Assembly: GCA_032716605.1 (NCBI GenBank)
Contig: CM064518.1
Span: 44,106,744-44,170,743 of the forward strand
Length of the DNA: 64,000 nt
Direction of reading: 5' to 3'
Source of the DNA: Paralithodes platypus
Lineage: Eukaryota; Arthropoda; Malacostraca; Decapoda; Lithodidae
The notes under the pieces were generated by a model that saw only the letters and a list, made by a program, of their open reading frames with translations, searched no databases and was not told where the DNA came from. Of the stretch, positions 20,584 through 31,816 are shown in pieces. Every line of letters begins with the position of its first letter. The stretch's first letter is position 1. Made by a program: the position numbers and the translations under genes.

Positions 20584-20782
20584 CCTTCGGTACCGGTGCT
20601 GTCCTTTAATCCGTTCAGTACCAGGGACGTCCTTTAATCCGTTCAGTACCAGGGACGTCCTTTAATCCGTTCAGTACCAGGGACGTCCTTTAATCCGTTC
20701 AGTACCAGGGACGTCCTTTAATCCGTTCAGTACCAGGGACGTCCTTTAATCCGTTCAGTACCAGGGACGTCCTTTTTCATCC
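20584..20782 (+). repeat. 28-bp tandem repeat, 6 units, of a MITE A terminus
   Basis: Six copies of CTTTAATCCGTTCAGTACCA plus GGGACGTC run head to tail from about 20,603, preceded by a diverged seventh. The unit is the left terminal repeat of family A including its TTAA. Confidence 0.9.
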
Positions 20783-20960
20783 TATTCTGGAAACTATTAG
20801 ACGATTTTATTCAGCTTAGGAAGAACCTCTAGCAATAAAAGGCTTCAAACTATCTCTACCGACCCTTTTAACTACCGCTGATCCTTCCTAAGATGCATAC
20901 TATCGTCGAAATGTAGCTAGAATAAAATATAACACACGTCGCTGGTACTCAAAGGGTTAG
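20751..20960 (+). mobile_element. MITE family A body after the tandem array
   Basis: From the last repeated terminus the element runs through TTAGACGATTTTATTCAGC and AACTATCTC to the right end GTCGCTGGTACTCAAAGGGT followed by TAG. Confidence 0.7.
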
Positions 20961-21142
20961 CATAATTCTGGCTACTATTAGACCATTTTATTCAGCTTAT
21001 AGAAGGCCTCCAGAAAATTACAGGCTTCGAACTATCTCACTTGACCGTTTTTACTACACTGTATCTTTCGTAAACTGCACATAATCGTTTAAATATAGCG
21101 AGAATAAAATTGAAAAGACGTCGCCGGTACAGAAGAGATTAA
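20961..21142 (+). mobile_element. MITE family A, adjacent second copy
   Basis: It begins within the interior (TAATTCTGGCTACTATTAG) and ends GTCGCCGGTACAGAAGAGAT followed by TAA. The left terminus is lost, perhaps through recombination with the neighbour. Confidence 0.65.
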
Positions 21143-21212
21143 GGAAGGATGGTCGGTTTTTCTGGACCGCCTTCTCCATCGTGTTTAGCACCATGAGTTT
21201 TGATATGTTAAA
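21139..21212 (+). mobile_element. MITE family B left fragment
   Basis: TTAAGGAAGGATGGTCGG to AGTTTTGATATGTTAA; it shares its TTAA with the family A copy before it. Confidence 0.55.
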
Positions 21213-21252
21213 AGCTATGTATCTTGTTGTGATCTGTATCTGATAATCTTAG

Positions 21253-21660
21253 GTACGGTCGCGCTAATAAGTCACGGCCCAGCTGTCATTATGTGTGGCT
21301 CGCTTTGTGATGTATTAATGTCTGTCAGATGTTGAATAGGGTGGGTAAGTCTAGGAATCGGTTTGTATAGCCCAGTATAAATGAATAAATCAAGTTTAGA
21401 TATTGCTGAAACCAATTATGGAAAGTACACTCGGATACCATAGTATCTAGCCCATTCATAAGAATTCGTGGACCTCTTATGGTTTTTGGATATAACTAGC
21501 TTTTCAATTAATAGTATATATAGTTTTGTAGTTGATTTATAGAACATTTTATTCATTAATTAGTTTCCAGAGAAATACTTCCATAGTTAGAAATATTTGA
21601 AGTCTACGAATATTTATGAGTGGGCTAGAGACTATGGCATCCGAATGTGTACATCGCGAG
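21253..21660 (+). mobile_element. MITE family D split by a family K palindrome
   Basis: Family D starts GTACGGTCGCGCTAATAAGT and breaks off at 21,424. From 21,429 to 21,648 lies an element with inverted arms (ACTCGGATACCATAGTATCT and AGACTATGGCATCCGAATGT). After it GTACATCGCGAGG may be the remainder of family D. Confidence 0.6.
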
Positions 21661-22003
21661 GGAGATTGGCTTCAATGTGACTCACCATGACACTCCCTCC
21701 TCTCAGTATCCTTCCTCCAAGTTCTCATCCGTTCATTCCCACGTGTTCTGGTTTTCACTCACTAAATTACTCTCACCCCTGCCCTTCCCTCCTCACCCCC
21801 TGCCCTTCCCCTCACCCCTTGCCCTTCCCCTCACCTCTTACCCTCCCCTCACCGCATTTAACGGGATCGGAAGTACAGCAGGGGCGGCCGGAAACAGCTA
21901 GGCAAGTGTTCTTATTTCCGTGACCATATGGAACCCCTCAGCCCCCCCCCCCCCGAACCCCCAAACACCCTCCCCCTATCATCCCACGAGGTATTGAACA
22001 TTT

Positions 22004-22432
22004 AACTCCTTTTGTACCACCAACCAAATAAGTGATGTCTCGGCACCAATTATATTTTGATGAATAATTAGTATCAGCAATATCTAAAACTTGATTTATT
22101 CGTTTTGAGTGAGATATATAAACATGTTCCTACTCATACCCACCCTATTCGACATCTGACAGACATTAATACAGCACAGAGCGAGCCAAACGTAATGACA
22201 GCTGAGACATGACTTATGAGTGCGACCGTACCATCGACATCTTTTTGTATATATATTCTGGCTACTACTAAACTATTGTATTCAGCTTGGGAAGGGTATC
22301 TAGCAATGTCAAGGCTTCGAACTATCTCAATCAACCCTTTTAACTACCACAAATCCTTCCTAAGCTGAATGAAATGGTCTAAATATAGCTAGAAAATAGG
22401 TTAACCGACGTCGCTGGTACAGGAAGGATTAA
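22004..22432 (+). mobile_element. MITE family A split by family D
   Basis: Left end TTTAACTCCTTTTGTACC, right end GTCGCTGGTACAGGAAGGAT followed by TAA. A reverse family D copy (about 22,021-22,231) sits just inside the left end, flanked by GTACCA on both sides. Confidence 0.7.
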
Positions 22433-22476
22433 TACTCATGGACAGCCGCTGCAGCAGTATAATAATAATATTTAAC

Positions 22477-22760
22477 CCTATTTGGTCCGATGGGGGGCTT
22501 TTTAGCATCCCCCCCCCCATCAAATATTTGGAGATTTTACGATGTTTCACCCCAGTAGTTTGCCGACAATAAAATCTTCACCCCATTACAATCTCAATTA
22601 ATTTCTGGGCGAGTGATGGCGAGCCAATAATTTATCAGAAATCGGACTTCGGCCGGGATATTTTTCTATCGAAAATGTACAATTTTAGCTTGAAGGAGAT
22701 CTGGGTGGGCGATTTTTAGTTAAGGGAAGTCTGGGAAGGCGTTTTTTGTTAGCCTAGGGG
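22477..22760 (+). mobile_element. MITE family B relative, variant left end
   Basis: The left end is TTAACCCTATTTGGTCCGAT and the interior has CCAGTAGTTTGCCGA, GAGTGATGGCGAGCC and TTCGGCCGGGATATTTTTCT. This left end is the variant also found at 2.4, 4.9 and 35.5 kb. Confidence 0.6.
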
Positions 22761-22766
22761 ACACAT

Positions 22767-23193
22767 TATAGTCCGTTCATCCTAGGTTGGGCAGAAATCG
22801 TAACCCCTAAAGCCGGTATCACACGAGAGCTTTTATAGTCAACATTCAATTATCAACATTTTTCTGGGAGCTTTTCAGGAATATATTGTACTGGTATCGG
22901 AAACTAGACTGATGCTGGATGAATTTAGGTAACCGAAATTTATTAAATGTTGACCTCATAAGCTACCAGACCAGTGTTAAGGATAAATGTTGAGGGAAAA
23001 ACGCTCGTGTGATACCGGCTTGACCTCTCATAACTAAAAAAGGACTAGAGTAATCGAGCTAATATTTCTACCAAATAGGAAGACTTAGCTAGGGAATATG
23101 TGTATACATTGACGGCTCATTTGTTCTAGCCCTTTTTGAGTTACAGAGGTTAGAGGTTACGATTTCTGCCCAACCTAGAATTAACGGTCTATA
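22767..23193 (+). mobile_element. Palindromic MITE family E split by family C
   Basis: The arms ATAGTCCGTTCATCCTAGG and CCTAGAATTAACGGTCTAT are inverted repeats of about 100 bp. A full family C element sits at 22,809-23,021 in one arm. Confidence 0.8.
22809..23021 (+). mobile_element. MITE family C, complete copy
   Basis: AAAGCCGGTATCACACGAGA to TCGTGTGATACCGGCTT. One of the cleanest copies of the family. Confidence 0.85.
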
Positions 23194-23334
23194 AAAGACA
23201 TTGCTCGGAAATGCCAAAAACAAGCAAAATTCTCAATATGAATAGCGTTGAGAACAGTGTTATTGTTTTGTTTACTGTGTTTGGCAGGCACTTCAGTTAT
23301 GTTGTCGAGTTTATATAATTAATTTCACTTGAAT

Positions 23335-23461
23335 CCGAAGGTCCTAATATTGACAAAGAAATTGGGTGAAAGGTCATAAACTCGCCAAACTAATTGAAAA
23401 CTAATGGGGCTAAACGTGAAGGAAAAGGGGAGCCAGAAAATAAACAACCATCCCCACTTAA
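23335..23461 (-). mobile_element. MITE family B fragment
   Basis: Reverse blocks GGTCCTAATATTGACAAAG, CGCCAAACTAAT, ACTAATGGGGCTAAACG and terminus CATCCCCACTTAA. Confidence 0.6.
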
Positions 23462-23552
23462 ATCAGAAGATCAATAAGTTTGGATGCAGTGGGTTCTTCT
23501 CCATTCCCACGACCGTACTGTTTGACGAGCGATACTCACCACTGTGTAAACT

Positions 23553-23766
23553 CAAGCCGGTATCACACGAGCGCTTTTTCCCTCATCATTTATCCTTAAC
23601 ACTGGTCTGGTAGCCTATGAGGTCAACATTTAATATATTTCGGTTACCTAAATTCATCCAGCATCAGTCTAGTTTCCGATACCAGTACAATATATTCCTG
23701 AAAAGCTGCCAGAATTTGTTTTTATCATCGAATGTTGACTATAAAAGCTCTCGTGTGATACCGGCT
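23553..23766 (-). mobile_element. MITE family C, complete copy
   Basis: Termini CAAGCCGGTATCACACGAGC and CTCGTGTGATACCGGCT, with the interior reversed relative to the 22.8-kb copy. Confidence 0.85.
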
Positions 23767-23779
23767 CCAGTGTCAAAAT

Positions 23780-23880
23780 ATGAAGATTCAGATTCAGATT
23801 AGTTTATTTCCATTAAATATACAATGGCTGTTCATACAATAAAATTATCTTAAACATAATACATAATGCATCATAATCTT
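23780..23880 (-). mobile_element. LINE 3' end with AATCTGAATC tail
   Basis: The block GATTCAGATTAGTTTATTTC..ACAATGGCTG..CATACAATAA is the reverse of the tail after the LINE end at 29.4-29.6 kb (TATGCACAGCCATTGTATAC and the GGATCTGAATCT end). Confidence 0.6.
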
Positions 23881-23884
23881 ACTT

Positions 23885-24215
23885 AAACAGAAAGAAAATG
23901 TGAGTCTGCAGAAAGCCGATTGGCCCATACAATGCAGATCCCTCTCACACCCAACCCTAATTATAAGGCCCAAGTATAGGCCCAACTCACTAACAATATG
24001 AGGACTGACCTCACCAAAATGGTCAGAGGTCAACATAAGAAAACAGGAGTCTGCAGAGAGCCGAATGGTCCTCAACCGGTAGATTCCCTTCACACCCAAC
24101 CCATCTCGTCCATATGCTTATTTAATGTTATCTTAAAGCTCTCTATCGTTCTTGAATACCCTCTTGGGCCCATAGATACTCTGTTGTAAACAAAGTTGAA
24201 CACCTGACGATCTCT
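23885..24215 (-). mobile_element. Two CR1-type LINE ends in tandem
   Basis: Two tails in a row on the minus strand, each with CTGCAGACTC. The outer one (24,030-24,215) still has coding sequence that reads NRVSMGPRGYSRTIESFK, the end of a CR1 ORF2. Confidence 0.65.
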
Positions 24216-24216
24216 G

Positions 24217-24556
24217 GCTATAGGTATTAGGTATTAGGTATGCGCCAACAGTCTTCAATATTAGGTATTAGGTATGCGCCAACAGTCTTCAATATTTCGG
24301 TCCATACATTTTTAGAGTCCCATAGGATAGAGGATAGCTCATTTGCTCTATCCCTTTTTGAGTTACAGAGGGTAGAGGTCAACGTTTCTAGCCTACTTAG
24401 AATAAACATACTATAATTCCAACAGTCTTCAATATTTCGGTCCATACAAATGTTTAGAGTCCCAGAGGATAGAGGATAGCCCATTTCCTCTATCCCTTTT
24501 CGAGTTATAGAGGATAAAGGACCAAAGTTCTTGCCTACTTAAAATGAATAGACTAT
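24217..24556 (+). mobile_element. Tandem fragments of MITE family E variant
   Basis: CAACAGTCTTCAATATTTCG occurs near 24,280 and 24,420, each followed by TAGAGTCC, ATAGAGGATAGC, TTGAGTTACAGAG-type blocks and TAGCCTACTTAGAAT or TGCCTACTTAAAAT. A 34-bp tandem (TAGGTATTAGGTATGCGCCA) precedes them. Confidence 0.5.
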
Positions 24557-24570
24557 ACTTCCAACAGTCT

Positions 24571-24746
24571 TTAACCTCAACTGACGTCCATTCAGTTATA
24601 TTCTAGCTATATTTAGACGATTGTGTGCAGTTTAAGAAGGATCTGTGGTGCTAAAATGGGTTAAGTGAGATTATTTGAAGCCTTTTAATTGCTGGAGGCC
24701 CTTCTTGATCTTAATACCATCGTGTAATAGGAGCCAGAGGAAAGTT
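24571..24746 (+). mobile_element. MITE family A copy, right end lost
   Basis: CTCAACTGACGTCCATTCAG, GCTATATTTAGACGATTGTG and GCTGGAGGCCC blocks; the right terminus is replaced by the next element at TTAAGGGGG. Confidence 0.6.
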
Positions 24747-25055
24747 AAGGGGGTCACCTGCTATTTTTCTCTCCTTTTCTCTCTTCCTCTGACTTGTATC
24801 CATTCGGCCCCATTCAGCCTACTGTTTTAAGACATTTATCCCCATCCAGGTGTCGATTTCTTCCTGGCGAGCGACAGCGAGCCAGTATTGTATGGAGAAA
24901 TCCGTCTTCGCCGGAGACAGAAAAATGTACAAATTTAGCCTGCAGTCAAAAACATATTAAAAACTATGCTGGCTCGCTCACGATTGCCAGGAAAAAATCA
25001 ACACCTGGATGGGGATAAACGTCTTAAAACAGTAGGCTGAATAGGGCCATATCTA
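24742..25055. mobile_element. Family B-related palindrome
   Basis: The left arm has GGCCCCATTCAGCCTACTGT and GTGTCGATTTCTTCCTGGCG; the right arm has the reverse (CGATTGCCAGGAAAAAATCA and AACAGTAGGCTGAATAGGGC). It is a long inverted repeat of about 310 bp. Confidence 0.6.
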
Positions 25056-25104
25056 CCAGGTGTGGGCCAATCGGCGTTCAGCAGACCCCCGTAATCTTGT
25101 GTTA

Positions 25105-25262
25105 ATCCCTGACCATTTTGGTGGGGGCAGTACTCAAGGTATTAGTGAGTTGGGCCTATAATTGGGCCTTGAAATTGGGGTTGGGTGTGACAGGGATCTG
25201 CCTTGTATGGGCCGATCGGCTTTTTGCAGACTCCCATTTTCTTATGTTCTTATGTTCTTATA
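25105..25262 (+). mobile_element. CR1-type LINE 3' tail with octamers
   Basis: GTTGGGTGTGACAGGGATCT, GGCTTTTTGCAGACTCCCAT and two to three TTCTTATG units at the end. Confidence 0.75.
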
Positions 25263-25314
25263 TGGATACAACCCAGAGAGAGAGGGAGAGAGAGAGAGAA
25301 AAAAAAACGAGGTG

Positions 25315-25357
25315 GCCTCCCTTAATTAAAAAGACGTCGCCGGTACAGAAGGGGTTA
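25315..25357 (+). mobile_element. MITE family A right terminus only
   Basis: AAAAAGACGTCGCCGGTACA followed by GAAGGGGTTATAA. Confidence 0.6.
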
Positions 25358-25407
25358 TAATGTCTAGACCTGGAGCCATACATTTTACCAGCGTTTGTCC
25401 TCAGGAA

Positions 25408-25412
<5 letters not shown>

Positions 25413-25467
<55 letters not shown>
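25413..25467. repeat. (CT)n microsatellite
   Basis: About 27 CT units. Confidence 0.95.
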
Positions 25468-25470
<3 letters not shown>

Positions 25471-25732
25471 ATGACAGGTGCTCGGCCGTGTGATCGGAAT
25501 GTGTGTACCTTTGTGTAGAATGATGAGGCCTCGATCACCTGCCGCAACAACAACAACAACAACAACTGGAACAACAACAACAAAGGAGAAAGACAGAAGA
25601 AGTAGAAGCAAAGGGATATATTAAGAACATGAACAAGAACATTTATGGCCTAATAATAACAATGAGCAGATTAATGTAACCACTAAACCATCCCCTCATC
25701 CCCCTACCCCCCCCAAAAAAAAAAAAAAAACA

Positions 25733-25833
<101 letters not shown>

Positions 25834-26124
25834 TGTATTATATACTAATAATAATAATAAGAAGAAGAATAAAATAAATTAATATATAAGTAACTACATA
25901 CAAAATTCACATCAGGACCCCCTCCCCCCTCGACCCTCTGTTTCCCATCACTTATGTTGACTATTGATTGCCTGCCTGGTAGGGGGGGGGGGGGGGGGCA
26001 ACAGCGGGGGGGTTTAATATTCCCATTCCATCTTTAGGATACATTCCCACGGGAGCGAATATGTCCCCCCCCCCCTCCCCCTCACACACACTCACACTCA
26101 CACACTCTCTCTCTCTCTCTCTCA

Positions 26125-26220
26125 CTGTATGTATATTTTGTTTTCCTATGTGGATGAGGGAGACAAAAGGCAAAGCTGCTTGTGACGAGTGCCTCCCCCA
26201 GAGTTAAAAGAGTGAGAGGG
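26125..26220 (-). mobile_element. Jockey-like LINE 3' tail
   Basis: ATGAGGGAGACAAAAGGC, then GACGAGTGCCTCCCCCAG and AAAAGAGTGAGAGGGCC, the reverse of the tail at 46.35-46.45 kb. Confidence 0.6.
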
Positions 26221-26418
26221 CCAATATATATATATATACAGTATATATAGGGGTTAGAGATGGAAAAGTAGAACAATTAGACTGAGCAAACTAGGCATTA
26301 GATATACAGTATATGTAATTCGAATGGCAATTAACATTCAGGAATCTTTAATAGCAGTTATCTAAATACTGATAACATTCTATTAGTATTCATAAATTAC
26401 CAAGAAGGATTTTCTCTC

Positions 26419-26724
<306 letters not shown>

Positions 26725-26975
26725 CATTCATACATACATACATAGCCTCCCCCCTCCCTCCTTCTTCCCTCTCCCCACACCAACCAACCAACCAACCCCC
26801 CTCTTTCTTTCACCCCACATTTCCCCCCCCCCCCCCCCCCCCCCCTCAAGTGACCCACCTGCTCCATCTGCTTGTACACACACATGGGAATAGATCCTGG
26901 GTCCAACGGTTTCTCTTCGACCATGTGCAGTCAAAATATATAACTAGGCGACAACCTAATTGCTCACGCTAACAA

Positions 26976-27330
26976 TGGTATATGTATGTGTTACGTAAAG
27001 TTTATTTGTATGTATGTGTATGTGTGTGTATGTTTTTATGCATGTACAGTATATATGTATGTAAAAGTATTATGTAAAATGTATGTGTACAGTATGTGTT
27101 ATGTCAAATGTATGTGTATGTATGTGTTTGTATGCATATGTGTGTATGTTTTTATGCATGTGTATGTATGTACTGTATGTAAAAGTATTTTACAAAATGT
27201 ATGTGTACATTTATGTGTTACGTAAAATATATGTGTATGTATTATGTAAAATATATGTGTATGTATTATGTAAAATATATGTGTATGTATTATGTAAAAT
27301 ATATGTGTATGTATTATGTAAAATATATGC
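26976..27330. repeat. TATG-rich region and 24-bp tandem repeat
   Basis: TGTATG-rich sequence followed by four to five units of GTAAAATATATGTGTATGTA plus TTAT (27,222-27,330). Confidence 0.85.
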
Positions 27331-27344
27331 GTATAATCATGTGG

Positions 27345-27488
27345 TCAATCATATAAGTCCTTCAGTAAACTGGCTCGGGTTGTCCCTCTTACAGGAAATA
27401 GGTCCGCTTGGGGGCCTTCTGTGTATGGCCACCCTCATTAAGGGGAGTAAGGCGTCCGGCAATAGATAGATAGATAGATAGATAGATA
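27345..27488 (+). mobile_element. Retroposon 3' end with (GATA)n tail
   Basis: The block GTCCTTCAGTAAACTGGC..TTGTCCCTCTTACAGG..AAGGGGAGTAAGGC..CCGGCAATAGATAGATAG recurs at 47.44-47.59 kb, again followed by a tetramer tail. The end TCCGGCAATAG also recurs at 46.82 kb. Confidence 0.6.
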
Positions 27489-27627
27489 TATCATGTAATA
27501 TGTACGTGTTCACTTTATTGACAACGTTTCGCATATAGCTTCATCAGGCCAATGAGAAACGTTGCCATTAATGTGCTCTTACTCATACTGTATGTTGTTA
27601 TATGCATTCAACCGTTGTTTCTGCGTT

Positions 27628-27875
27628 TATTAGCTTGGCGATTTTAAGACCTTTCGCCTCATTTCTTTGTCAAAAATAAGATATTACGTGCCATTTAGGT
27701 ATCGATGTTTTCCTGGCTAGCGATTGCGAGCCTGTGATTTAAAGGGAACCTGCCTTCGGCCGAGACATTTTTCTGCCGAAAAAATTACAAATTTACCTTG
27801 AAGAGGAGTCTTGGGGGTGTTATTTTTCAAAGTTTGATGAAAGTCTATGGAGGTAACTAAACAAATTAACAAATA
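27628..27875 (+). mobile_element. MITE family B, left end lost
   Basis: Blocks from TTAGCTTGGCGATTTTAAG through GCGATTGCGAGCCTGTGA and TTCGGCCGAGACATTTTTCT to TGATGAAAGTCTATGGAGG. Confidence 0.7.
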
Positions 27876-27907
27876 CAATATATACTGTACATTACTAGAT
27901 ACATAAT

Positions 27908-28124
27908 ACTATAATCCGTTCATTCTAGGTTGGGCAGAAATCGCAACCTCTAACCTCTCATAACTCAAAAAGGACTAGAGTAATCGAGCTAATTTTTCTA
28001 CCAAATAGGAAGACTCGGCTAGGGAATAGGGGTGGAAATTGACAGCTCATTTGTGCTAGCACCTTTTGAGTTACAGAGGTTAGAAGTTACGATTTCTGCC
28101 CAACCTACAATGAACAGACTATAG
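27908..28124 (+). mobile_element. Palindromic MITE family E, complete
   Basis: Arms TATAATCCGTTCATTCTAGG and CCTACAATGAACAGACTATA, about 100 bp each, with GGAAGACTCGGCTAGGGAAT at the centre. Confidence 0.85.
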
Positions 28125-28188
28125 TTACTCATGGCCAGTTTTGGGGAAATTATTTAGGGTGAGGGGGCATTGTATGTTGGCCTAAAGG

Positions 28189-28393
28189 TAATTGACCACT
28201 TGCGAGTTTCAGGCTATAAGGAAGTTGGAGCCGTGAACATCGATATTAAAGAGAAATGCAATAATAATGAGAGTTTCTGATGGATAAAAGGTATGATCAA
28301 TTTGGCTTTATGTATGTATAAATGTATTGTGGTCGTATTTTAGCTGATAGTTCTGCTAAATAATGATGACCACGGCTCCAACTTCCTTATAGA
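28189..28393 (+). mobile_element. MITE family F copy
   Basis: Left arm AATTGACCACTTGCGAGTTT and GAAGTTGGAGCCGTGAACAT; right arm CACGGCTCCAACTTCCTTAT. About 205 bp. Confidence 0.75.
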
Positions 28394-28399
28394 ATTATG

Positions 28400-28925
28400 G
28401 TGCCAAGTAAAAGTACTGAAGAAGTTTCATGTAAATCTGTCTATTAGTTTATGAAACATTCTGCTTACAAACAGAAAGCCAGAGATGTCATGACAATAAA
28501 GCCTTTTTTCCCGTCAAGTTGACATACTTTTCTCAATTCAAGATTTAACGCCACTGTGAATTTCTCTTCCCGGAGACAGCGATGATCACTTAATCTCTGC
28601 ACAGATTAATATCACCAATTAAAGCCAAGATTTATTACGTCTCCAAATCAGTTTTGATTTTTTTTGTATTTTACTAATGTTCTTCAAAGCTACTTTTCCC
28701 ATGAATTTCTTCTCCCACCATGTTTACAAGTCGGCCTGTTGTCTCTCGCTCTTGGTACCCAACTGTTAAACCGTCGTCTTTCCCTATGTCAACATTAAGC
28801 CTTGGGATAGTCGTTTCCACATTCCCGTCTACCGATAGCTGGCAGGTAGGTAGCTCTGAGGTAAACACAGGTACCGCTAATCAGCAGGTATATTTGAACG
28901 GCTTCTAATGATAACAAAAGCAGTG
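28400..28925. other. Unassigned low-repeat segment
   Basis: I recognise no repeat family or domain here. Two overlapping antisense frames of about 60 codons (28,674-28,908) lack any motif. It could be unique intergenic DNA. Confidence 0.3.
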
Positions 28926-28929
28926 ATTG

Positions 28930-29135
28930 CTAAACCCTTCTTTGCCGTCTTTTGTATTATATTATAGCTATACTTAGACGATTTTGTGCAGTTTAAGAGG
29001 GATCTGTGGTGGTAAAAAGGGTTAAGTGAGATAGTTCGGAGCCTGTTAATTGTTAGAGGCCATTTTTAAGCTGAATAAAATCTAGTAGTAGCCAAAATCA
29101 AGTTAAAAGGACGTTGCCGGTACAGAAGGGGTTAA
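28930..29135 (+). mobile_element. MITE family A copy
   Basis: Left end CTAAACCCTTCTTTGCCGTC, right end GTTGCCGGTACAGAAGGGGT followed by TAA. Confidence 0.75.
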
Positions 29136-29239
29136 ATAGCGAATGCGAGTACTACGATCTGTGTTGCTTTGTTTCTTTGTCCACGTTCTCTGCAAGTATT
29201 GGGGCCTACCTAGTCCTTGTGATACCTTGTGATGAGTTC

Positions 29240-29600
29240 GCCACACTTCTAGCGGCACCGAGGAGCGCGCCACCCCTCCTTCTGGGTGGTGATTTGGTGC
29301 AGCAGACTGTTCAAAGGGGCATCACGCTCCCCTGCGTAGTCAAAGACTCAAATAGCCTGCCAACATGCAAGGGCAGACTAAAGAGGCATGTTTTAGAAGA
29401 TGATCTAGAGTGAGAAATTGATCACGTTCTATATATTATGTTTCATCCAATTTTAGGTAGGAGCTATTTATATCTTGCCGACACCGTTTAAGGAAGATTA
29501 TGATGTATTATGTATTGTGTATTTTGTTTAAGATTATGTTATTGTATGCACAGCCATTGTATACAGTATGTAATAGAAATAAAATAATCTGGATCTGAAT
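29240..29600 (+). mobile_element. LINE ORF2 C terminus and 3' tail
   Basis: The frame VVKDSNSLPTCKGRLKRHVL ends at a stop near 29,411; NSLP followed by a K-R-rich segment is the usual end of a CR1/L2-type ORF2. The 3' UTR ends AATAAAATAATCTGGATCTG. Related tail near 23.8 kb in reverse. Confidence 0.55.
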
Positions 29601-29754
29601 CTATAAAATATGTTCCTCTCTGTGATCTTATACATGGAAATATAATGTGCATGTTTGGTTAACTCTTCTGATTTATCAACTGATAGTTAAAAGAAACCAC
29701 ACTCGCAATTCATTCATACTAAAAACAAAACAAATTGGGGTATGCGCCTGAGTA

Positions 29755-29939
29755 GATATTTAGATAGATAAATAGATTTATAGATACATATACTAAATAA
29801 ATAGATAGATAAATAGATAGCTAGATAGATAGATAGATAGACAGATAGATTGATAGATAGATATATAGATAGACAGATAGATAGATAGATAAATAGATAG
29901 ATAGATAGATAAATAAAGATGGATAAATAGATAGATAGA

Positions 29940-29972
<33 letters not shown>

Positions 29973-30038
29973 ATAGATAAATATAGATAGATAGATAAAT
30001 ATATAGATATATATAGATAGATAGATAGATAGATAGAA
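29755..30038. repeat. (GATA)n microsatellite, about 280 bp
   Basis: GATA units with AATA and CAGA interruptions. Long poly-YLSI frames on the minus strand are artefacts of the repeat. Confidence 0.95.
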
Positions 30039-30228
30039 TTTACCTTCATACCTAAGATAATGACGAGGAACAGAACTTACAAAGGAAGGAGTACAAAGGA
30101 AATCAAGCAACAACAACAACAACGCGGACAACTATCGGTCGCAGGTAAACACAGGTGCCGATAACCAGGTAGGGTCTCAGGTATATTTGAACAACAACTA
30201 AAGATAAAAACAAAGCAGTGGTCGTTGT

Positions 30229-30598
30229 AGGGGAGATGGGTTGTTTTGCTGGACCCCTTTCTCCCTCATGTTTAGCCCCCATTAGTTTTCAGATTTTATG
30301 ACGTTTGGCCCATTAGTTTAGCAATTTTAACTCCTTTCGCCCCAATTTGTTGTCAATTGTAAGACTTTTCGTGCCATTTCGCCCCAATTTGTTGTCAATT
30401 GTAAGACTTTTCGTGCTATTTAGGTATCGATTTTTACCTGGGGAGCGATAGCGAGCCTGTAATTTTAAGAGGAACCGGCCTTCGGTCGGGAAATGTTTTC
30501 TACCGAAAAATTTACAAATTTATCTTGAAGGGGGTCTAGGGGTTGTTTTAAAAAGTGTCATGGAGGTCTAGGGAGGAACCTAAAAAAAAAAAAAAAAA
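30229..30598 (+). mobile_element. MITE family B copy with internal duplication
   Basis: Forward copy from GTAGGGGAGATGGGTTGTTT to a poly(A) run. The block TTCGCCCCAATTTGTTGTCA appears twice in tandem at about 30,335-30,420. Confidence 0.75.
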
Positions 30599-30794
30599 CA
30601 TAAACACGATTTATGTCCTAGAGTGTAGCCTACATATATTAATAGCCATCAATCGACAGAGGGATAAACGTAGGCCAGGTAGCGAATAAACCCCGGTGAT
30701 AGACAGGCAGGTAGGTAGGAACCCTCGCAGAGTGACAGGTAGAATTAATAGTAACAGAAGAGATCCACCCAACCATCCCATAGTATTATGTATT

Positions 30795-30942
30795 TAAACA
30801 TGTATATATTTCATTTGTTTAGTTCCCTCCCTAGACTTCTATCGAGCTTTGAAAAATATCACCCCCCAAGACTCCTCTTCACGTTAAATTTGTAAATCTT
30901 TCAGTAGATAAATTTCCCCTTAAATTACAGGCTCGCTATCTG
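30795..30942 (-). mobile_element. MITE family B right half
   Basis: Reverse: AGTTCCCTCCCTAGACTTCT, AAGACTCCTCTTCACG, AATTACAGGCTCGCTATC. Confidence 0.65.
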
Positions 30943-31099
30943 CAAATGGTCAGAACAAGGTTGCACTAATCGACTCTCAATCTGACCACGCACTCATCTC
31001 CAAATGGTCAGAACATGGTTGCACTAATTAACTCACCAGCGGGCCACCCACTTATCTGCTTGTCTGCCTCCGTGGGTCACATTCCAAGAGCGCCCATTG

Positions 31100-31190
31100 T
31101 GTGTCGAGGTGGGTGGGTGGGGAGTGGTGGGGTGGATGGGTGGTGGTGGGGTAGGTGGGTGGGGTGGGTGGTGGTGGTGGGTGGTGAGGA
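31100..31190 (+). repeat. GTGG-rich simple sequence
   Basis: Degenerate GGTGGGTGG repeat. Confidence 0.85.
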
Positions 31191-31332
31191 TACAGGTGCT
31201 GGACCATGGGAAACACAAACACTAGTCAGGTCCCACCACTGGCTCAGGTCCCCCCTCACCCCTCCAACACCACTGAAAGCACAATAACATGCCTACCATT
31301 AGATACGAGTACATTAGTTTTTGGCATTCTAT

Positions 31333-31760
31333 TTAAACCCCTTGAGGATCTAAAGCCGGTATCACACGAGAGCTTTCATAGTCAACATTTGATGATCAAA
31401 AAAAAATTGGCATTATTTCTAGAATATTTTGCTTTGGTATCGGAAACTAGGCTGATGATAGATTAATTTAGGTGACAAAAATACTGTAAATGTTGACCTC
31501 CTAGCTGCCAGACCAGTGTTAAGGATAAATATTGAGGGCAAAAGCGCTCGTGTGATACCGCCCTAAGACGCATTTGTCCATTTAATTTTGTTTATCAGTA
31601 GACAATTATATGCAATTTAGGAAGGATATCAAGGAATTAAGGGGGTAAAGATTTTCTTAATTAACTCCTTAGCCCCCACAAGTTCACCCTAAGCTGTATT
31701 AAATCGTCAAATGATAGCCAGAATATACTGCCAAAATGCGTCATGATCCTCAAAGGTTTA
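31333..31760 (+). mobile_element. MITE family A' split by family C
   Basis: Left end TTTAAACCCCTTGAGGATC, right end GCGTCATGATCCTCAAAGGT followed by TTAA. A family C element takes up 31,351-31,566, at the same internal position as in the 8.2-kb copy. Confidence 0.7.
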
Positions 31761-31816
31761 ATTTGGTAGTATCAAAAATTAGTCTACCTTTTTTATTTTA
31801 TTCAGGTCCGTCTCTC

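Noticed and set aside
29714..30131. Two frames of about 110 codons rich in Tyr, Leu, Ser and Ile
   Set aside because: They are translations of the GATA microsatellite. The similar frames at 2.8-3.1, 26.6-26.9 and 45.4-45.6 kb are rejected for the same reason.
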